From: Plakobranchus ocellatus
Lineage: Eukaryota > Mollusca > Gastropoda > Plakobranchidae
Direction: 5' to 3'
Assembly (NCBI GenBank): GCA_019648995.1
Contig: BLXT01002328.1
Span: 564,898-620,843, forward strand
DNA length: 55,946 bases
Position 1 is the stretch's first letter; the number at the start of each line of letters is the position of its first letter. The position numbers and the translations under genes were made by a program. The notes under the pieces are model-generated. The model searched no databases, was not told where the DNA came from, and was given only the letters and a program-made list of their open reading frames with translations. Of this stretch, positions 54,640 through 55,946 are shown in pieces.

Positions 54640-55660
54640 ATGTCAAAAAAGAAGGCAAGCAATAAGTTTGGAGAAAAGATGGGAAAGCCCCCGTCATCTC
54701 AAAAGAGATTGAGGCACAAATAGTGAAGAAAACACTAGACGCCGCTGAAAATGGCTTCCCACGCCCAAAAGCCATGTTTTGGGGGAAAATGGGGTGTTTT
54801 GTGCGGCAAGCAGGCATTCAAACTCCCTTCAAAAATGGAATACCAGGAGATGGATGCTGGAGGGGCTTGATCAACACTGTATCAATTGCATCACCTTTTC
54901 AATTGAACTTTGATTGGGATCAATCTCAAGATATTGATGTCAACCCACCACCATAGGACATAATTAACCATGAACCACCACTGTTGAGTGAACTTGCATC
55001 TAATAACCAATCTCATGACACTGACGTCAACCCACCATCAGACAACATAAATTAACCTATAACTACCGCTGTTGAGTGAACTTGCATTAGATGAATCTGA
55101 CGTGCTCATAAAAGCTATACAGGCGTGTTGCCTTGAGGCAGTGAAGAAGTGACAACAACAACTTGACAGATTGAGGACATTTTTGCCATACCAGTGTCTA
55201 CTCCCACAATACCTAAAGCACCTTCTGAAAGAAAAATATCACACCGTTTGCTCACTTCTGAAGAACATATCATGGCTAAAGTAAAGGATAAAAATGCCAA
55301 ATTGCAGAAAGAGACACAAATGAAAGGAAAAAAATAAGAAGGCAGAAGAAAATAAAAGAAATAGAGCCTTACAGAAGTAGCACCAACAAAACGTGCAGCT
55401 AAGGGTGCACCAGCAATAGCAACTTCACCAGCAGTGCTAACTGCAAGTGCAGCTTAATTTGCAGGAGCAGCAGCAGCAAGCTTTATTGCTTTTGAATATA
55501 GCCAAGTTACAAAGTTACGATAATCCTGTTTTAGTTATATGTTGTTTTCATTTTTATGAATGTTGTCATAAAGAAGCTCTTTGTGATAACTGTGGTGGAG
55601 ATATCAGCAATAAAGAGGAGGAGGAAGAGGAGATGGACTAGGAAAAAAAGGAATAGGTGC
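54640..55660 (+). pseudogene. Pogo/Tigger-like transposase remnant
   Basis: The plus strand reads a helix-turn-helix region resembling the pogo/CENP-B-type DNA-binding domain: SKEIEAQIVKKTLDAAENGF with a frameshift, then IQTPFKNGIPGD with the following tryptophan (54723-54956). The catalytic DDE core is missing. Downstream is a C-terminal-like region with repeated DVNPP and LLSELA words (54930-55095), then a lysine/glutamate-rich stretch with stops (55255-55380), and a cysteine-containing end near 55540-55600. Probably an internally deleted, dead copy adjoining the SINE. Confidence 0.55.
54925..55095. repeat. Short tandem duplication in transposase remnant
   Basis: About 80 bases are present twice (54930-55003 and 55020-55095), sharing GA(T/C)GTCAACCCACCA, an ATTAACC segment and TGTTGAGTGAACTTGCAT. 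Confidence 0.8.
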
Positions 55661-55946
55661 TGGAAGTGTTTGCTTCATTTTTGTGTCTTTCTTATTGTTT
55701 CTTAGTTGTTTGTCTGTTTCGGTGCTGATGATAATGACAGTGGCGAGTATAAACACAGGGATGGACCAGATAATTGCCTTTGTTGGCTGTTTGCGGCTTG
55801 CAATAATTAATATCAAGACCTATATTGTATAGGCTATAGGCCTAAGAGCAGTGCACAGCGCAAGAATCATTATCAACACATACGAAACTACAATAATGTA
55901 CTTCTCCAGATTACTACAGTTCTAGTATACAAGTAAGCCCCCCCCC

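Overview
This is eukaryotic (metazoan) genomic DNA: AT-rich and poor in long ORFs, with GT-AG introns, tRNA-derived SINEs, LINE remnants, LTR elements and DNA transposons. No prokaryotic features are present. Two conserved housekeeping genes lie tail to tail. The host is probably an invertebrate, perhaps a lophotrochozoan or mollusc. That guess rests only on TE content and on recurring TCTAGATCTAG- and AGGCCTA-like words, and it is weak.

Plus strand, about 1-6274: the last three coding exons of FARSA (phenylalanyl-tRNA synthetase alpha subunit), encoding the C-terminal catalytic part through the stop codon at 6226. Earlier exons lie left of the window. Its introns hold a LINE 3' end and a full-length SINE with target-site duplication.

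Intergenic 6275-16602: a graveyard of mobile DNA. It holds a LINE RT fragment, a compact LTR element with nearly identical 206-bp LTRs and almost no internal coding region, a decayed hAT transposase, fold-back or hairpin repeats, a pogo-like MITE and several copies of an unclassified dispersed repeat.

Minus strand, 52977 down to 16603: seventeen consecutive coding exons of NOL10 (WD-repeat nucleolar protein, orthologue of yeast Enp2). All junctions are phase-compatible and run to a stop codon. Only the 5'-most coding exon (about 40 residues) was not found and probably lies right of the window. The gene fills about 36 kb because its introns carry LINE, Ty3/gypsy, pogo-like and other repeats.

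Right end, 52978-55946: a truncated SINE next to a decayed pogo/Tigger-like transposase, probably inside the first NOL10 intron.

I found no convincing novel system. The most interesting signals are the minimal LTR element, three TA-flanked pogo-like elements, a near-perfect 43-bp-arm hairpin, a repeat pair ending close to two NOL10 exons, and a tandem splice acceptor in NOL10. All calls come from reading the sequence by eye against remembered family features. No database search was run.
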